A stretch of 64,000 bases of DNA from Bacteroidales bacterium (GTDB lineage: Bacteria > Bacteroidota > Bacteroidia > Bacteroidales > VadinHA17): contig JADJLX010000005.1 of assembly GCA_016709865.1 (NCBI GenBank), positions 806,001 through 870,000 of the forward strand, read 5' to 3'. Positions 7,821 to 16,831 of this stretch are shown here, one piece after another. The notes under the pieces were generated by a model. The model had not been told where the DNA came from and ran no database searches. It saw only the letters and a program-made list of their open reading frames with translations. Position numbers and translations under genes: made by a program. Each line of letters starts with the position of its first letter. Within the stretch, counting starts at the first letter, position 1.

Positions 7821-9878
7821 TCAGTTTTTAACCGGAAGGAAGGAATAATTTTTTCCATAATACATCATCTGACCAAGGTAATCATCTGTATATTCAACGA
7901 TTACATCAATAATTTTTCCATTCGGGTCATACACTGCAGACAACATTGGATTAACAAATCCGGTATACGGAGCCAGGTTAAGTTTTGCATATCGTTCAAG
8001 AATTTCGGTATGCAGGGATTGATTTATCTTAACTCCGAAGTCCTCAATTATTTTTTTACCTGCTTCAAAGTCTCCTTCTGATTTGACACGCTGGATCTCT
8101 TTCAGAAGCTCTCCAAACAGATTCTGCACTTTCTTGTAATCATTTATCTTTGCATAGGTCTTACCATCGCGCGAAACAAATTCCACTACATTCTCTGCTT
8201 TTCCTTTTTCATAAACCCAATGCGAAATTGCTGACCTGCAGCGCATATGAGCCTGCTCAATATCTTTTCCGGGTTTAATTCTCACTATCTGAGTCAACAG
8301 TCCGTTTCTCAGGTAAGAGTCATAAGCTGCTTTGGCTGCATCTTCATTTGGGAGCAGACCAAGTTCAACTACTTTCTTATCCATCATATAGTAGAGAGCA
8401 AAAAGATCTGCGCGGGCTTCTTCGAGAGGTGATGCATAATTTTTAAGAGCATTTGGATCGGTACCATCAGCGAGCTTGCCACTGGCGTGTCCCACACATT
8501 CATGAAGGTCAGTATGCAAGGCATCACCAATTGTTCCATATTTCTTAATCCTGTCAACTTCAGTCTGATCGAATGCAAATTCCTCGAGGAAACCGTTGCC
8601 CTGAGATGCAACATCATAAGCGTTAGTAATATTTGCAAGTGTAACCGACTTTGAACCAACCTCTTTTCTAATCCAGTCAGCATTAGGAAGATTAATACCA
8701 AGTGGTGAAGCGGGATAACAATCACCTCCTAACATTGCTATATTTATAACTTTTGCAGCAACCCCTGTTACCTTTTCCTTCCTGTACTGAGGCTGTATAG
8801 GAGAGTTATCTTCAAACCACTGAGCATTTTCTGTTATAATTTTTGTGCGTTTGGTTGCTTCAATATCTGTGTAATCAACAATTGCTTCCCAGGTAGCTTT
8901 CATACCCATGGGATCTTCATAAGTTTCTATGAATCCATTGATATAGTCAACCATCTGATCGCTGTTATTAGCCCAGGCTACATTATACTCATCCCATTTT
9001 TTCAGGTCTCCTGACCTATAATAATCGATAAGCAACCCTAGCTCCTTTTTCTGCATTTCATTTTCAGCAACTGTAATAGCCTTTTCGAGCCATACAATAA
9101 TATTATCGATTGCAGAACCATACTTGCCTCCGGATTTATAGACCTCTTCAGTTACTTTTCCATTTGTCTTAACAACTTTTGAGTTCAGTCCAAGAGAAAC
9201 AGGCCTTGGATCATTGGGTACAACTTTCTTGGCATAGAATTCCTCTACTTCTTTCTGTGTAACGCCTTCATAAAAATTAGTCGCTGATTCTGCAACCATA
9301 TCTTTTCCTTCCCTCTGTTCAACTTTCCGGGGAAACAGATTCTCATCAAAAAGTACCGGAGTAAGCTCAGCTATAAGTTTTTCACTTGTCTCGCCCTCAT
9401 AAAGAGGCAATAATTCCTGATTGGCACCATTAACAAGGCTTGCAAAGAATTCCTTAGAAAAACCTGGCTTAAACTTATCGCTTGAATAATGATGATGAAT
9501 ACCATTTGCAAAGAATACTTTCTTTGAATAGACAATAAAAGCCTTATAATCAGAAGATTCTTTATCGCCGTTATATCCATCAATAATTGCTTCCAGAGTC
9601 TTTCGTATCTTCAGGTTATACCGGAAGTTCTGATCCCATAGCATATCCCGTCCTGCCAATGCAGCCTGACTCAGATAAAAAACATATTCTTTCTGCTGAA
9701 GAGTAAGTGATTCAAAAGCAGGCAGTTTGTATTTCAATACTCTTATATCATCGAACTGCTCAACAAAGTATTTAAAATCATCAACAGCTTCAATAGCAGG
9801 CTGTGAAGTATTCTTGCACGCATTATTGCTTATTATAATCATAACCATTAAACTAAGAATTTTATAAAATGTTTTCAT
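7821..9878 (-). CDS. M49 family (dipeptidyl-peptidase III-like) metallopeptidase lipoprotein
   Basis: 685 residues. The N-terminus has a lipoprotein signal with a cysteine near residue 21 (S-N-N-A-C-K-N), placing it at the outer or inner membrane. Zinc motif HEXXGH is present as H459-E-C-V-G-H464, with the second motif E-E-A-R-A-D at 486-491 supplying the third zinc ligand. These are the hallmarks of M49, whose classical member releases dipeptides from N-termini. The length matches bacterial M49 proteins. It heads a likely two-gene transcript with the GH140-like gene. The specificity (dipeptidyl or other) is inference from family. Confidence 0.88.
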   Translation of the reverse strand: MKTFYKILSLMVMIIISNNACKNTSQPAIEAVDDFKYFVEQFDDIRVLKYKLPAFESLTLQQKEYVFYLSQAALAGRDMLWDQNFRYNLKIRKTLEAIIDGYNGDKESSDYKAFIVYSKKVFFANGIHHHYSSDKFKPGFSKEFFASLVNGANQELLPLYEGETSEKLIAELTPVLFDENLFPRKVEQREGKDMVAESATNFYEGVTQKEVEEFYAKKVVPNDPRPVSLGLNSKVVKTNGKVTEEVYKSGGKYGSAIDNIIVWLEKAITVAENEMQKKELGLLIDYYRSGDLKKWDEYNVAWANNSDQMVDYINGFIETYEDPMGMKATWEAIVDYTDIEATKRTKIITENAQWFEDNSPIQPQYRKEKVTGVAAKVINIAMLGGDCYPASPLGINLPNADWIRKEVGSKSVTLANITNAYDVASQGNGFLEEFAFDQTEVDRIKKYGTIGDALHTDLHECVGHASGKLADGTDPNALKNYASPLEEARADLFALYYMMDKKVVELGLLPNEDAAKAAYDSYLRNGLLTQIVRIKPGKDIEQAHMRCRSAISHWVYEKGKAENVVEFVSRDGKTYAKINDYKKVQNLFGELLKEIQRVKSEGDFEAGKKIIEDFGVKINQSLHTEILERYAKLNLAPYTGFVNPMLSAVYDPNGKIIDVIVEYTDDYLGQMMYYGKNYSFLPVKN

Positions 9879-9885
9879 GATGGTG

Positions 9886-9893
9886 TATATTTG
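9886..9893 (+). promoter_or_regulatory. Bacteroidetes -7 box (TATATTTG)
   Basis: Exact TAnnTTTG match in the short divergent gap between the M49 gene and the alkylation-repair gene; transcription would start near 9900, supporting the ATG at 9935. Confidence 0.4.
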
Positions 9894-9934
9894 TTAAATA
9901 TGAAGATGCTAAATTATCAAAAAGATTGCTAATC

Positions 9935-10642
9935 ATGAATAAAATTATTGAGAACCTGAGATCTGAGCTGAAACAGAATGCTGATGAAAAAACGAGAATT
10001 TCCGGTGAAAGGTTCTTTAAAGAAAATGTCAGGCTATATGGAATAAGAACTGCCACAGTGACCAGTATCGGCAGGGAGCATTTCAAAAATTTATCAGATA
10101 AAAGCAAATCAAGTGTATTCCGGCTATGTGAAGAATTATGGAAATCCGGTATGATAGAAGAATCATTTATTGCCTGTAACTGGTCATATTATGTACATAA
10201 ACTATATGAACATACTGATTTTGAGATATTTGAAAAATGGGTGAATAAATATATTAATAACTGGGCATCGTGCGATACATTCTGCAACCACACTGTTGGA
10301 GATTTTATTGTAATGTACCCCTCCTATTTGTCAGGATTGAAAAGATGGGCAAAATCAGAAAACCGCTGGATGAAGCGTGCCTCTGCAGTGTCGCTGATTG
10401 TACCGGCACGAAAAGGGAAATTCCTTACTGATATTTTCGAGATAGCGGATATTTTGCATTCAGACAAAGATGATATGGTACAAAAAGGCTATGGATGGAT
10501 GCTCAAATCGGCCAGTCAGGCTCATCAGAAAGAGGTATTTGATTATGTTGTAAGTAAAAAGGCCACAATGCCAAGAACTTCTCTGCGATATGCCATTGAA
10601 AAAATGCCGGCTGAATTAAAAGCTATTGCCATGACAAAATAG
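9935..10642 (+). CDS. DNA alkylation repair protein (AlkD-like HEAT-repeat family)
   Basis: 235-residue protein matching the DNA_alkylation repair (AlkC/AlkD-like) family: a chain of helical HEAT-like repeats with the W-x-x-S/C-D-x-F region (N-N-W-A-S-C-D-T-F-C) and the R-W-M-K-R-A-S-A-V-S segment typical for the family. AlkD-type glycosylases excise bulky or positively charged alkyl bases without flipping them. The Trp/Asp/Arg residues of the AlkD site appear present, but an exact assignment needs alignment. A TTG start at 9926 would add three residues; the ATG is preferred. Cytosolic, transcribed alone. Confidence 0.82.
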   Translation: MNKIIENLRSELKQNADEKTRISGERFFKENVRLYGIRTATVTSIGREHFKNLSDKSKSSVFRLCEELWKSGMIEESFIACNWSYYVHKLYEHTDFEIFEKWVNKYINNWASCDTFCNHTVGDFIVMYPSYLSGLKRWAKSENRWMKRASAVSLIVPARKGKFLTDIFEIADILHSDKDDMVQKGYGWMLKSASQAHQKEVFDYVVSKKATMPRTSLRYAIEKMPAELKAIAMTK

Positions 10643-10656
10643 TAAGAGCTGTTTCT

Positions 10657-10664
10657 TACCTTTG
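10657..10664 (+). promoter_or_regulatory. Bacteroidetes -7 box (TACCTTTG)
   Basis: Exact TAnnTTTG match 19 bases before the ATG of the gamma-glutamyltranspeptidase gene, with transcription expected near 10671. Confidence 0.4.
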
Positions 10665-10683
10665 CTACTATAAAAATTAATAA

Positions 10684-12372
10684 ATGAGAAAATTCACATC
10701 CCTGATATTTGCTTTGATCATTTCAGTTTCCACCTTCGCGCAGGACAGGATAACCGGACGTGATTTTGCAACCCGATCTGAGGTGATTGCACGCAACGGC
10801 ATGGCTGCAACAAGCCAGCCTCTCGCAACACAGGCAGCACTCGACATCCTAAAGAAAGGCGGAAATGCCATTGACGCAGCAATTGCAGCTAACGCTGTTC
10901 TGGGAGTAGTAGAACCGACAGGTTCAGGTATTGGCGGCGATCTATTTGCAATAATCTGGAGCGCCGAGAAAAACAAACTATACGGACTTAATGCCAGCGG
11001 AAAATCTCCAAGGTCGCTAAAGCTTGAGTATTTTCAGGACAATGGTTACGAATTCATCCCATCATACGGACCGCTTCCTGTTTCTGTACCCGGATGTGTC
11101 GACGGTTGGTATGAAATGCACGATATGTTTGGCAAGCTGCCAATGAAGGATCTTCTTCAGCCTGCTATTGTCTATGCAAGAGAGGGATTCCCTGTTACTG
11201 AGGTTATTGCTTATTATCTCGATAAAGGAACTGAAATCCTCCAGGAATTTCCTAATATAAAAGAGGTTTATATGCCGAAAGGTAAAGCTCCCGCAAAAGG
11301 AGAGGTTTTTAAGAACCCATTGCTTGCCAATACACTTGAGAAGATAGCAAAAGGAGGAAGAAATGAGTTCTACAGAGGTTCTATAGCCCGCGACATTGAT
11401 GCTTTCATGAAAAAACAGGGAGGTTTTCTTACATATGAGGATTTATCGCGTCATCACTCTGAATGGGTGGAACCTGTAAATACAACATACAGAGGATTTG
11501 ATGTATGGGAACTTCCTCCAAATGGTCAGGGAATAGCTGCCCTTCAAATACTGAACATACTTGAAGGATTTGATATTGCTGAGATGGGTTTCGGTTCTGC
11601 AGAGTACGTCCATACATTTACTGAAGCTAAAAAGCTGGCATTTGAGGATCGGGCAAAATACTATGCTGATCCGGTCTTTGCCTTAACACCTGTTTCACAG
11701 CTTATCTCAAAAAAATATGCTACTGAACGACGCAAACTTATTGATCCTGAGAAAGCTGCTAAAGTATATGAATCAGGAAAGATTGAAGCCGGGAATACAA
11801 TTTATCTTACCGTAGCTGATAAATTTGGCAATATGGTATCTCTAATTCAGAGTAACTACAGGGGAATGGGTTCTGGAATGTGTCCTACCGGTCTAGGATT
11901 CGTTTTACAGGACAGAGGTGAAATGTTCACACTTGAGCAGGGTCATAATAATATGTACGCCCCGGGAAAAAGACCATTCCATACCATTATTCCGGCATTT
12001 ATTACAAAGAACGGAAAGCCATGGATCAGTTTTGGAGTGATGGGTGGTGATATGCAGCCGCAGGGACACGCACAGATAGTTGTTAACCTTATTGATTTTA
12101 AAATGAATCTCCAGGAGGCAGGAGATGCTCCGAGGATTCATCATATAGGATCATCCGAGCCAACTGGACAAAGAATGACAGATGGTGGTATTCTTCTTCT
12201 TGAAAGCGGATTCCGCACAGAGGTAATACAGAATCTGATGTCGAAAGGTCATACCATTCAGTGGGACCTTGGCGGCTACGGAGGATACCAGGCGATAATG
12301 TGGGATGATAAGAACAAAGTCTGGTTCGGAGCTTCGGAGTCGCGGAAGGACGGACAAGCAGCTGGGTATTAG
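10684..12372 (+). CDS. ggt: gamma-glutamyltranspeptidase, periplasmic
   Basis: 562-residue gamma-glutamyl transferase/hydrolase with a signal peptide (about 1-20). The N-terminal part has the A-T-S-Q-P-L-A-T segment, then G-G-N-A-I-D-A-A-I-A and E-P-T-G-S-G-I-G-G-D, which shape the gamma-glutamyl site. The enzyme is made as a precursor cut before the catalytic threonine; the best candidate is the Thr in G-N-T-I-Y-L-T-V near residue 373. Downstream N-Y-R-G-M-G-S-G-M fits the oxyanion region. It hydrolyses glutathione and gamma-glutamyl peptides outside the cytoplasm. The gene is single; it faces the hydrogenase-like operon across a GC-rich palindrome. Confidence 0.9.
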   Translation: MRKFTSLIFALIISVSTFAQDRITGRDFATRSEVIARNGMAATSQPLATQAALDILKKGGNAIDAAIAANAVLGVVEPTGSGIGGDLFAIIWSAEKNKLYGLNASGKSPRSLKLEYFQDNGYEFIPSYGPLPVSVPGCVDGWYEMHDMFGKLPMKDLLQPAIVYAREGFPVTEVIAYYLDKGTEILQEFPNIKEVYMPKGKAPAKGEVFKNPLLANTLEKIAKGGRNEFYRGSIARDIDAFMKKQGGFLTYEDLSRHHSEWVEPVNTTYRGFDVWELPPNGQGIAALQILNILEGFDIAEMGFGSAEYVHTFTEAKKLAFEDRAKYYADPVFALTPVSQLISKKYATERRKLIDPEKAAKVYESGKIEAGNTIYLTVADKFGNMVSLIQSNYRGMGSGMCPTGLGFVLQDRGEMFTLEQGHNNMYAPGKRPFHTIIPAFITKNGKPWISFGVMGGDMQPQGHAQIVVNLIDFKMNLQEAGDAPRIHHIGSSEPTGQRMTDGGILLLESGFRTEVIQNLMSKGHTIQWDLGGYGGYQAIMWDDKNKVWFGASESRKDGQAAGY

Positions 12373-12377
12373 CGGCC

Positions 12378-12477
12378 AATGCCCCCTTGCCCCCTAAAGG
12401 GGGTTTGTCACTGCAATCAACTGAATTTCAAGTATATGTACGAATTTAGCCCCTTTTCAGGGGGGTTGGGGGGCATT
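12378..12477. repeat. GC-rich palindromic element between convergent genes
   Basis: Outer inverted repeat AATGCCCCC (12378-12386) with GGGGGGCATT (12468-12477). Two inner hairpins, CCCCC..GGGGG (12390-12403) and GCCCC..GGGG (12449-12464). It sits between the GGT stop and the stop codon of the hydrogenase-like small subunit, which it overlaps, so it may act as a bidirectional transcript end. It resembles the element at 58479-58571 in design. Confidence 0.7.
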
Positions 12478-13222
12478 AAATCCCCAACAAATCAGCCACT
12501 CCGTTTATGAATGCCAGCGGATGTACCGGGTTTCCAGGGACATACAGGTCGATATGATTCTTTTCAATAAAGCTTCTGTCTATGGCAGCACTTCCCGCAA
12601 ATATTCCTCCGCTTATAGCATCAGTTCCTGCAAGTATGATAATCTTGGGAGAAGGTGTGGCATCATATGTCATCTGTAAGGGGCCGGCCATATTCTTTGA
12701 AATTGGTCCTGTTATTACGATGCCGTCGGCATGACGGGGTGATGCAACAAACTCAATACCATAACGACCCATATCAAAATTCACATTGCCGCAGGCATTC
12801 AACTCCAGCTCGCAGCTGTTGTCTCCGGCTGCCGAAACCTGCCTCAGTTTAAGAGATCCGCCAAAAAGTTTGTGTATCTCCTTTCTTATAATCTCAGGAT
12901 TAAGTGTAACAGATACATTTATTCCTTCTTTTATTATGAGCCGGTTTCGTTCATTTGTTGCCATCCTGTAATCAGTTGTAAACCTCACCTTACCGGGAAA
13001 TAGTCGTACACATTCGCTGCAAAAAGTACACTTACCAAGATCTATTGAAACAGGGGCTGCTGTAATTGCCCCGGTAGGACAACAATTAATCAGAGCTTTC
13101 TCATCTACTTTTGCGAGACTGATTTCAGGACGTCCCGTGAATATTCCGGGGACTCTGGCCTTACGCAGATCAGGTATAAATTGTTTTCCCTGATGATATA
13201 ATATTTTGACTGTCTTTAACAT
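12476..13222 (-). CDS. ferredoxin-NuoB-like small subunit of hydrogenase-like complex
   Basis: 248 residues. The N-terminal part carries one 4Fe-4S site (C47/C48-P and C65-T-F-C68-S-E-C71). The C-terminal part is the HycG/HyfI/NuoB fold, recognised from S-P-R-H-A-D-G-I-V-I-T-G and I-S-G-G-I-F-A-G-S. It is thus a HyfH-HyfI fusion. Compared with E. coli HycG from memory, the proximal cluster ligands are largely lost: the CxxC pair reads D134-N-S-C137, G-A-C reads G-T200-D201, and P-G-C-P reads P-G-N231-P. Only one of four cysteines remains. It is the last gene of the operon 21781-12476, 23 bases after the large subunit. Confidence 0.85.
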   Translation of the reverse strand: MLKTVKILYHQGKQFIPDLRKARVPGIFTGRPEISLAKVDEKALINCCPTGAITAAPVSIDLGKCTFCSECVRLFPGKVRFTTDYRMATNERNRLIIKEGINVSVTLNPEIIRKEIHKLFGGSLKLRQVSAAGDNSCELELNACGNVNFDMGRYGIEFVASPRHADGIVITGPISKNMAGPLQMTYDATPSPKIIILAGTDAISGGIFAGSAAIDRSFIEKNHIDLYVPGNPVHPLAFINGVADLLGI

Positions 13223-13245
13223 AGATATTCAGTTTTCAGTTATTA

Positions 13246-14745
13246 TTAAAGATCATGGCCGCAATATGAGAGATCAAAGCTCTTATTACTTACCGGAAAG
13301 TCCGAAATCTCGTTATTTCGAACTGCCAGTGCCAGAGCCAGCCAGTTATGAAATGAAGGATCTTTCACTTTATAAATTAACAATTCACCATTTTCATCAG
13401 TGATGGCAGCATGACAGATCTCCCCTCTCCAGCCCTCTGTGAGTGAAATTCCAAAAGTCGAAGGCTTAAGAACGGGGTCAATTCTGCCGGATGTTGCTGA
13501 TTCAGGTATCTTCTTCAGCATAGTCCTTATATATCCAATTGACTGGAGAACCTCCTCCTTTCTGATCTGTACTCTTGAATAGACATCGCCATGATGTTTT
13601 ATTACCGGAATATGATTTAAAGAAGAATAAATACCGTAAGGATGAGATGCTCTAATATCACGATCAAGTGTATGCATCCTGGCCGACATTCCCACTGTGC
13701 CGATCGACAACAACTGTTCGTACTTTAACATTCCGGTTCTCTCGAAACGGGAAAGAGTACTGGGCAGCCTGGAAATATCGGCGCACATTTCGATAAAATC
13801 AGGTTCAAATGCATCAAGTATTTCAATGAGTCTGCCAGCAAGTTCACGATTAAAAGGGAAAGGATTATAACCTGCTCTTATTAAGCCTTTTGAAAGACGG
13901 TTACCGCACCATTCCTGGAAGAAGTTAATAATCGGGGTACGAAGTCTTCCGAAAACGGAACTCCCAAGCTGGTAAGCCACATCAGTACAGATTCCGCTTA
14001 GATCACCGGTATGAATAGCAATTCGTTCAATTTCCTGAGCTAGTGTTCGTGAAAACAGTGTCTCTTCATCCTGAACAATCCCGCCAAGGCTTTCCCATAA
14101 GTACGAGAAAGCAGTTGTATGACCAATGACGCTGTCACCGGCAATCGACTCAGCAAGTGTTGTTCGTTCAATTAGTTTTTTTCTGTCAAGAAATAACTGT
14201 TCAACTCCCCTGTGCTGATAACCAAGCTGAATTTCAAGGTGAAGGATCTGTTCCCCGTTGCATACGAATCTGAAATGGCCGGGCTCAATAATTCCTGCAT
14301 GAACAGGTCCTACTCCTACCTCATGAAGCTCTTCACTTCCTATTGAGAAAAAGGGATAACCGGAAATTACTGATGACCGGTCGGCACGATTTTCAGGATA
14401 ACGCACAGGCTTCAACCAGGGATGATCGGTATATCCAATACCAAAATTCTCATGAATTTCACGTTCGAATTTTTCAAAAGAGATATTTCTGGCAGAAAAG
14501 GAGTTTAATACTGATTCCTTCTTCACTACTGAAGATGAGATCATTATTGTATGCTGAAGATCATCAGCTATGCAGCAGATAAGATGCACAGAATCCTTTT
14601 CCCTGTATCCGAAATACAAAACGCAGTGCCGCTCAGGATGATTATCTGTCAAAGCGATCATCATGTCAAGAAACTGAGAATACTCCATCACTGGTATTGT
14701 TCCTGATGGAACAGACTGGTTATTACTTATTGTTATATAACTCAT
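13246..14745 (-). CDS. NuoCD/HycE-like large subunit without Ni-binding cysteines
   Basis: 499 residues: a NuoC-like (30 kDa subunit) N-terminal domain (about 1-115) fused to a NuoD/HycE-like domain. Motifs kept include E-P-G-H-F-R-F and L-G-Y-Q-H-R-G-V-E. The N-terminal CxxC that holds NiFe in hydrogenases (L-A-E-R-V-C-G-I-C in HycE) reads L-A-E-S-I-A202-G-D-S205 here, and the C-terminal DPCxxC is replaced by D-L-S-Y-C495-G-H-D-L, with one cysteine. So it should not bind a NiFe centre. This matches the energy-converting-hydrogenase-related (Ehr) type of complex rather than a true hydrogenase. Two bases separate it from the NuoN-like gene. Confidence 0.87.
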   Translation of the reverse strand: MSYITISNNQSVPSGTIPVMEYSQFLDMMIALTDNHPERHCVLYFGYREKDSVHLICCIADDLQHTIMISSSVVKKESVLNSFSARNISFEKFEREIHENFGIGYTDHPWLKPVRYPENRADRSSVISGYPFFSIGSEELHEVGVGPVHAGIIEPGHFRFVCNGEQILHLEIQLGYQHRGVEQLFLDRKKLIERTTLAESIAGDSVIGHTTAFSYLWESLGGIVQDEETLFSRTLAQEIERIAIHTGDLSGICTDVAYQLGSSVFGRLRTPIINFFQEWCGNRLSKGLIRAGYNPFPFNRELAGRLIEILDAFEPDFIEMCADISRLPSTLSRFERTGMLKYEQLLSIGTVGMSARMHTLDRDIRASHPYGIYSSLNHIPVIKHHGDVYSRVQIRKEEVLQSIGYIRTMLKKIPESATSGRIDPVLKPSTFGISLTEGWRGEICHAAITDENGELLIYKVKDPSFHNWLALALAVRNNEISDFPVSNKSFDLSYCGHDL

Positions 14746-14746
14746 C

Positions 14747-16174
14747 TCAATTCGGTAATATTTTAATTGCGTCTTTAATCAGTTCTACAAAAACTGTTGG
14801 CGGATTTAGTCCAAGCCAGATAGCTGTAAACATCAGTGCATATTGAGTTACAGATTCCCATGGACTGATTTTAGGTATTTTTGTTTCATCAATTCCGGCA
14901 ACTGGGAGGAACAGCATTTTAAGGATATTTTTCCCAAAAGCCCAGATGACAATTGTAAGCAGCAATAATACGACAACAAGAAGTATTATATGGTTTCCTT
15001 CAAAAAGTGACCGGAAAATCAGAAATTCACTCACAAAAAGTCCTGAAGGAGGCATTGCGGTTGCGCTTATGAAACCAAGCAATAATACAATGGCACCTGC
15101 AGGATTGTACTTAAAATAATTACCTACATGCAGAATGCTTTTGCTCTGAAATGTTCTGTATAACTGGTTAAACTGAAAGAAGAGACCTGATTTCACAAAT
15201 GCGTGCAGTACTATATGAAGAATGGCAGCATAATAGCCAACTCCGCCTGCGGCAAGGCCAAGCATTACAATCCCCATATGTTCAATACCTGAGTATGCAA
15301 ACATTCGTTTAATGTTAGTAACCTTTGTCATATAAACAGTGGCTACAAAGATTGAGAGGGAGGCAGCAATAAATATTATCAGGTTAGCCCAGTGAAACAG
15401 AGATGTGTTTGCAACAATTGCATAGAATCTGAAAATTCCTACAAAACCAAGATTCATCAGAACACTTGCAAGCAGAGCTCCTGCCGGAGCAGGGGCCTTG
15501 TCTTTGGCGTCAATACCAGCGGTATACATTGGAACCAATCCAAGTTTAGCAGTAAAACCGGTGAAGATAAACAGAAATGCAAGTCTCAGCCAGAATGGAT
15601 TAAGCTGATCTCTGTATGTCATCAGGTTACTGAAAGAAAGATCACTTGAACCTGCATGCTGCAGTGAGAGACTAAGGAACAGTATCCCTATAAATACAAA
15701 TGTAATACTAATGGCACAAATGAATACATATTTCCAGGTTCCCTCCAGTGCAAGCTTATTTCTGTGATGATAAATCAGCATTGAGGCAGAGAGAGTCGTT
15801 AGCTCAGTAAATATCCAAATTACAGCAATATGATTGGCAAGATATGCCATTGTAATTGAGGCTATCAGCAATACCATTGCTGCGAAATAAATAGCCCTCG
15901 ACTGGGGTGTTTCGTTGTGCCGCTTAATATAAAGGTAGCTGTGAAACAACGCCGGAAGAGTTATAATACTCAATGTGATGAGAAGTAACAAACCCAAAGA
16001 ATCAAATGTAAAGTATTCAAGGGCGGTGTTTTTATAGCTGTAACAGGCAAAGAGAGTAAATCCGGTTTGAAGTAACCCGAATAAGATAACCAGAATATAG
16101 TTAACCTTTTCATTCCTGTTTGCAAAAAGCAAACCTGCAATCACAAAGGCGGCAATAAAATAGATCGCGGTCAT
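14747..16174 (-). CDS. HyfF/NuoN-like proton-antiporter-type membrane subunit
   Basis: 475 residues, about 13-14 hydrophobic segments, of the complex I/Mrp proton-conducting membrane transporter family (Proton_antipo_M). The discontinuous-helix region with conserved Lys is visible (A-K-L-G-L-V-P-M-Y-T-A-G and later L-H-A-F-V-K-S-G-L-F-F). In E. coli hydrogenase 4 the gene in this position is HyfF. It should be one of three ion-translocating subunits in this complex. It is flanked by the HyfE-like gene (12 bases upstream) and the large subunit (1 base downstream). Confidence 0.87.
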   Translation of the reverse strand: MTAIYFIAAFVIAGLLFANRNEKVNYILVILFGLLQTGFTLFACYSYKNTALEYFTFDSLGLLLLITLSIITLPALFHSYLYIKRHNETPQSRAIYFAAMVLLIASITMAYLANHIAVIWIFTELTTLSASMLIYHHRNKLALEGTWKYVFICAISITFVFIGILFLSLSLQHAGSSDLSFSNLMTYRDQLNPFWLRLAFLFIFTGFTAKLGLVPMYTAGIDAKDKAPAPAGALLASVLMNLGFVGIFRFYAIVANTSLFHWANLIIFIAASLSIFVATVYMTKVTNIKRMFAYSGIEHMGIVMLGLAAGGVGYYAAILHIVLHAFVKSGLFFQFNQLYRTFQSKSILHVGNYFKYNPAGAIVLLLGFISATAMPPSGLFVSEFLIFRSLFEGNHIILLVVVLLLLTIVIWAFGKNILKMLFLPVAGIDETKIPKISPWESVTQYALMFTAIWLGLNPPTVFVELIKDAIKILPN

Positions 16175-16186
16175 TATTTCTTTTTA

Positions 16187-16819
16187 TTAATAGTCTTTCA
16201 AATTACTAAGCTGGTCAACATCAACATCTTTAAACACATCGCCTATCTTATTTAGGAATATTCCCAGAATAAGTACACTGGCAAAAACATCAAGCATGAT
16301 GCCCAGGTTCACCAGATTTGGCATTTCATTTCCCACTGCAAGCGAAAGAACAAAAACTCCATTCTCGATCATCAGATAGCCCATGACATGAGTAATAATT
16401 TTCTTTCTTGAAGCAATGAAATAGAGACCTGTGAAAAGTGTTGATAATGAAACAATAAAGAATATTTTATCAAGCTTTGTATCCTGAATTGAATTGGCAA
16501 GGAGTACAGTTATTACCACAATCATTGTTATTATTATCAGCGATATAAAATGAGGAAGATAGGGCTCAGTCTCACGCGTTATTTTATTACGTTTTATAAG
16601 ATATCCAAGGAAAACAGGTACCGCAATTGCTTTGAAAATTATTGTCTCAAGCAGGATTAGAACGAGATTCCATGTCTGGATATCCTGTAACTGAAGAAAT
16701 GTTACTCCGAAGAGAATGAATCCCTGCAGAGACAGAACCCTTACGTAAGTAACAATCCTGTTGGCAATTGAGACATACAGCAGGCTGATAATAAAAATGA
16801 TCAATAATACGTTTGTCAT
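16187..16819 (-). CDS. HyfE/NuoK-like membrane subunit
   Basis: 210 residues with about six or seven hydrophobic helices, length as for HyfE. The segment G-Y-L-M-I-E-N-G-V-F holds the glutamate conserved in HyfE/NuoK on the proton path. Its order between the HyfC-like and HyfF-like genes is that of hyf operons. Gaps to neighbours are 12 bases each, so translation is probably coupled. Confidence 0.82.
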   Translation of the reverse strand: MTNVLLIIFIISLLYVSIANRIVTYVRVLSLQGFILFGVTFLQLQDIQTWNLVLILLETIIFKAIAVPVFLGYLIKRNKITRETEPYLPHFISLIIITMIVVITVLLANSIQDTKLDKIFFIVSLSTLFTGLYFIASRKKIITHVMGYLMIENGVFVLSLAVGNEMPNLVNLGIMLDVFASVLILGIFLNKIGDVFKDVDVDQLSNLKDY

Positions 16820-16831
16820 CTCCCAAATATT

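Noticed and set aside
8384..8725. 113-residue open frame in a different minus-strand register
   Set aside because: It overlaps the zinc-binding core of the M49 gene, which has conserved motifs in its own frame.
13246..14745. Functional NiFe hydrogenase
   Set aside because: Both CxxC motifs needed for the NiFe centre are altered, and no hydrogenase maturation (hyp) genes are in the window.
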